Assembly: GCA_964643325.1 (NCBI GenBank)
Contig: CAZXSE010000022.1
Coordinates: 1-14,889 of the forward strand
Reading direction: 5' to 3'
Source of the DNA: Fredricksoniimonas sp964643325
GTDB taxonomy: Bacteria; Omnitrophota; Gorgyraeia; Zapsychrales; Fredricksoniimonadaceae
Length of the DNA stretch: 14,889 bases
Shown here piece after piece: positions 13,282 to 14,889 of the stretch. The translations under genes and the position numbers were made by a program. The notes below the pieces were generated by a model. That model made no database searches, was not told the origin of the DNA, and saw only the letters and a list, made by a program, of their open reading frames with translations. The number at the start of each line of letters is the position of its first letter. Position 1 is the stretch's first letter.

Positions 13282-14514
13282 ATGAGTTATTTAAGAACGC
13301 TCGGCTTTCTACTGTTAGCACTTGTTTCGATCCTCGTATCTTCCACATCCTTCGCTCAGGAAGACAACACGATTGCCATTGCCAACAATCAATTTGCCTT
13401 TGATCTTTATTCCCAATACCGGTCCAAAGACGGCAATATCTTTTATTCCCCTTACAGCATTTCCTCGGCACTGGCCATGACATACGAAGGCGCGGCGGGG
13501 AAGACCGCCGAAGAGATGCAGGCCGTGCTCCATTTTCCCCAGGACGCGGATGCCCGCCGGGAGGCCTTCCTGCAGATGGACCAGCAGCTCAATAAAAAGG
13601 ACAAGCAATACAAACTAAGCGTCGCGAACGCCTTGTGGGCTCAGAAAGGGTTCCCGTTCCTAGGCGGATATTTTTCCTTGGTCGATAAGTATTACGGTGG
13701 CAAGGTAACGAACCTTGATTTTGCCCGCGCCGCTGAGAAGGCTCGGCAGACGATCAATCGATGGGTCGAGGCAAAGACCAACAAGAAGATCAAAGATCTT
13801 ATTCCGAAAGGGATCCTCGGCGGGGGAACGCGCCTGGTCTTGACGAACGCGATCTATTTCAAGGGCGACTGGCTCAGGAAGTTTGACAAGAAAGATACCA
13901 AAAAGCAGGAGTTCAGGGTGTCATCGGAGAAGAAGGTCGAGGTCCCGATGATGTACATGGCCGGCAAGAAGGACGAGCTTCGCTATGGTGAGACGGATGC
14001 GCTCCAGATCCTTGAGCTTCCGTATCAGGGCCTGGAACTGGACATGTTCATTGTACTTCCCAGGGAGGACGATCTTAAGGCTGTTGAAGAAGGTCTTGGC
14101 GCCGGCCAATTGTCCTCATGGAAGAGTTTGCTTGCCCTTGAGAAGGTCAATGTTTATCTGCCTAAATTCAAATTCGAGACCAAATATTTCATGGCCAAGG
14201 ACCTGCAGACCATGGGCATGCCTTCTGCTTTTACGCCGGGTATTGACTTTGGCGGGATGGCTGATTTCTCGGGCATGACAGGCGACAGAAAGCTTAATAT
14301 TGACGAGGTCATTCATCAGGCGTTCGTTGAGGTCAATGAAGAGGGCACGGAAGCTGCGGCTGCTACCGCGGTGATCATGAAGATGATGGCAGGCCCTCAG
14401 CCTCCGCGGCCGCCCAAGACTTTTAAGGCGGATCATCCGTTCATCTTTATTATCCAGGACCGGGCAACTGATAATATCCTGTTCATGGGCAGGGTAGCGG
14501 AGCCGTTAAAATAA
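13282..14514 (+). CDS. Secreted serpin (serine protease inhibitor)
   Basis: A 410-aa protein. AAAAGGAG at 13266-13273, 8 nt before the ATG, sets the start. Residues 1-25 are a signal peptide ending SFA. The serpin fold is clear: NQFAFDLYSQ, GNIFYSPYSISSALAMTYEG (51-70 region), TNAIYFKGDWLRKFDKKDT, the breach and shutter segments, and the C-terminal HPFIFIIQDRATDNILFMGR. The reactive-centre hinge EEGTEAAAATAV (353-364) has the small residues of an inhibitory serpin. Counting from P17=Glu353 as in antitrypsin puts P1 at Met369, with Ala370 as P1', so an elastase- or chymotrypsin-like target is possible. A Pro-rich stretch (372-378) makes the loop about six residues longer, so P1 is uncertain. 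Expected location is periplasmic or extracellular. The permease follows 22 nt later and is probably co-transcribed. Confidence 0.95.
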   Translation: MSYLRTLGFLLLALVSILVSSTSFAQEDNTIAIANNQFAFDLYSQYRSKDGNIFYSPYSISSALAMTYEGAAGKTAEEMQAVLHFPQDADARREAFLQMDQQLNKKDKQYKLSVANALWAQKGFPFLGGYFSLVDKYYGGKVTNLDFARAAEKARQTINRWVEAKTNKKIKDLIPKGILGGGTRLVLTNAIYFKGDWLRKFDKKDTKKQEFRVSSEKKVEVPMMYMAGKKDELRYGETDALQILELPYQGLELDMFIVLPREDDLKAVEEGLGAGQLSSWKSLLALEKVNVYLPKFKFETKYFMAKDLQTMGMPSAFTPGIDFGGMADFSGMTGDRKLNIDEVIHQAFVEVNEEGTEAAAATAVIMKMMAGPQPPRPPKTFKADHPFIFIIQDRATDNILFMGRVAEPLK

Positions 14515-14536
14515 GGCAGCATTCATCAGGAGAGCT

Positions 14537-14889
14537 ATGAAGTCTTTTGTAAGAAAGATAAAACACGTATTCATTGGCCACGCCAAAAGCCCGTTGGACC
14601 GGGATGTTTTCCATAAAATATCCCTGGTGGCGTTTTTGGCATGGATCGGGCTTGGTATGGATGGATTGTCTTCATCCTGTTACGGCCCGGAATTGGCTTT
14701 TCTTGCTTTGCAGGGGCATACCTATCTGGCAGTTTTTGTTGCCCTGGCAACGGTGGCCACGGTCTTTATTCTCAGCGCAAGCTATTCCCAGATCATCGAG
14801 CTTTTTCCCACAGGCGGCGGCGGTTATCTGGTCGCAAGTAAATTACTGAATCCTACAGCCGGGATGATATCGGGCTGTGCTCTTCTGAT
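14537..14889 (+). CDS. APC-family amino acid permease, 3' part missing (window edge)
   Basis: 117 codons are open from ATG 14537 to the window end. GGAG at 14529-14532 precedes by 4 nt. A basic cytoplasmic head (MKSFVRKIKH) and SPLDRDVFHKISL are followed by a first membrane segment (about residues 29-47, with GLGMDGLSSSCYGPE), a second (62-82) and QIIELFPTGGGGYLVASKLL (85-104) leading into the third. This order is typical of the N-terminal part of large APC-superfamily transporters (YhdG/KUP-like). The substrate is not determinable from this part. The gap to the serpin is 22 nt. Confidence 0.85.
   Translation, partial: MKSFVRKIKHVFIGHAKSPLDRDVFHKISLVAFLAWIGLGMDGLSSSCYGPELAFLALQGHTYLAVFVALATVATVFILSASYSQIIELFPTGGGGYLVASKLLNPTAGMISGCALL

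Noticed and set aside
1..14889. CRISPR array, insertion sequence or prophage
   Set aside because: No regularly spaced direct repeats, transposase or integrase frames were seen. The inverted repeats found are single hairpins or operators.

Overview
The window looks like a chromosomal segment of an anaerobic, fermentative, diderm bacterium. Diderm: a secreted porin with an N-terminal coiled coil and a terminal Phe. Anaerobic: a full-length pyruvate:ferredoxin oxidoreductase followed by a fused ADP-forming acetyl-CoA synthetase. A Cys-rich protein with a QSLLEY-type pilin N-terminus, and a secreted serpin, would fit an uncultured lineage such as Omnitrophota. That placement is inference from gene content, not proven.

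Layout. 1-291 (minus): start of an HNH-type protein that runs off the left edge. 292-775: a gene-free region with an inverted repeat, a possible extended -10 promoter, a 13-bp perfect hairpin and a terminator-like stem. 776-3341 (plus): a tight four-gene cassette resembling the His-Xaa-Ser (Hxs) peptide-modification system, made of HxsD, a second small HxsD-like protein, the radical SAM/SPASM protein HxsB, and a secreted protein with eight cysteines and HAS/HSS motifs that is the probable substrate. No HxsC is visible. 3384-3412: bidirectional terminator shared with the convergent Cys-rich pilin-like gene (3411-4280, minus). 4484-6030 (plus): a 55-residue one-helix membrane protein and a porin. 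6107-6961: formyltetrahydrofolate deformylase (purU). 7208-12946: nifJ and the ADP-forming acetyl-CoA synthetase. 13025-13113: tRNA-Ser(GGA), flanked by strong inverted repeats. 13282-14514: secreted serpin. 14537-end: an APC-type permease, cut by the right edge.

How the genes work together. nifJ and the synthetase form an energy pathway: pyruvate is oxidised to acetyl-CoA with electrons passed to ferredoxin, then acetyl-CoA is converted to acetate with synthesis of one ATP. purU adjusts one-carbon pools by releasing formate. The Hxs-like cassette is the most unusual part: a reduced radical SAM peptide-modification locus whose candidate substrate is rich in Cys and has few, dispersed His-Xaa-Ser sites instead of a long repeat tract. 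A 19-nt sequence with one mismatch recurs ahead of both this cassette and the serpin gene, which hints at a shared leader element. Several genes here lack long-ORF signatures or run off the edge (HNH protein, 55-aa membrane protein, permease) and were read directly from the bases.
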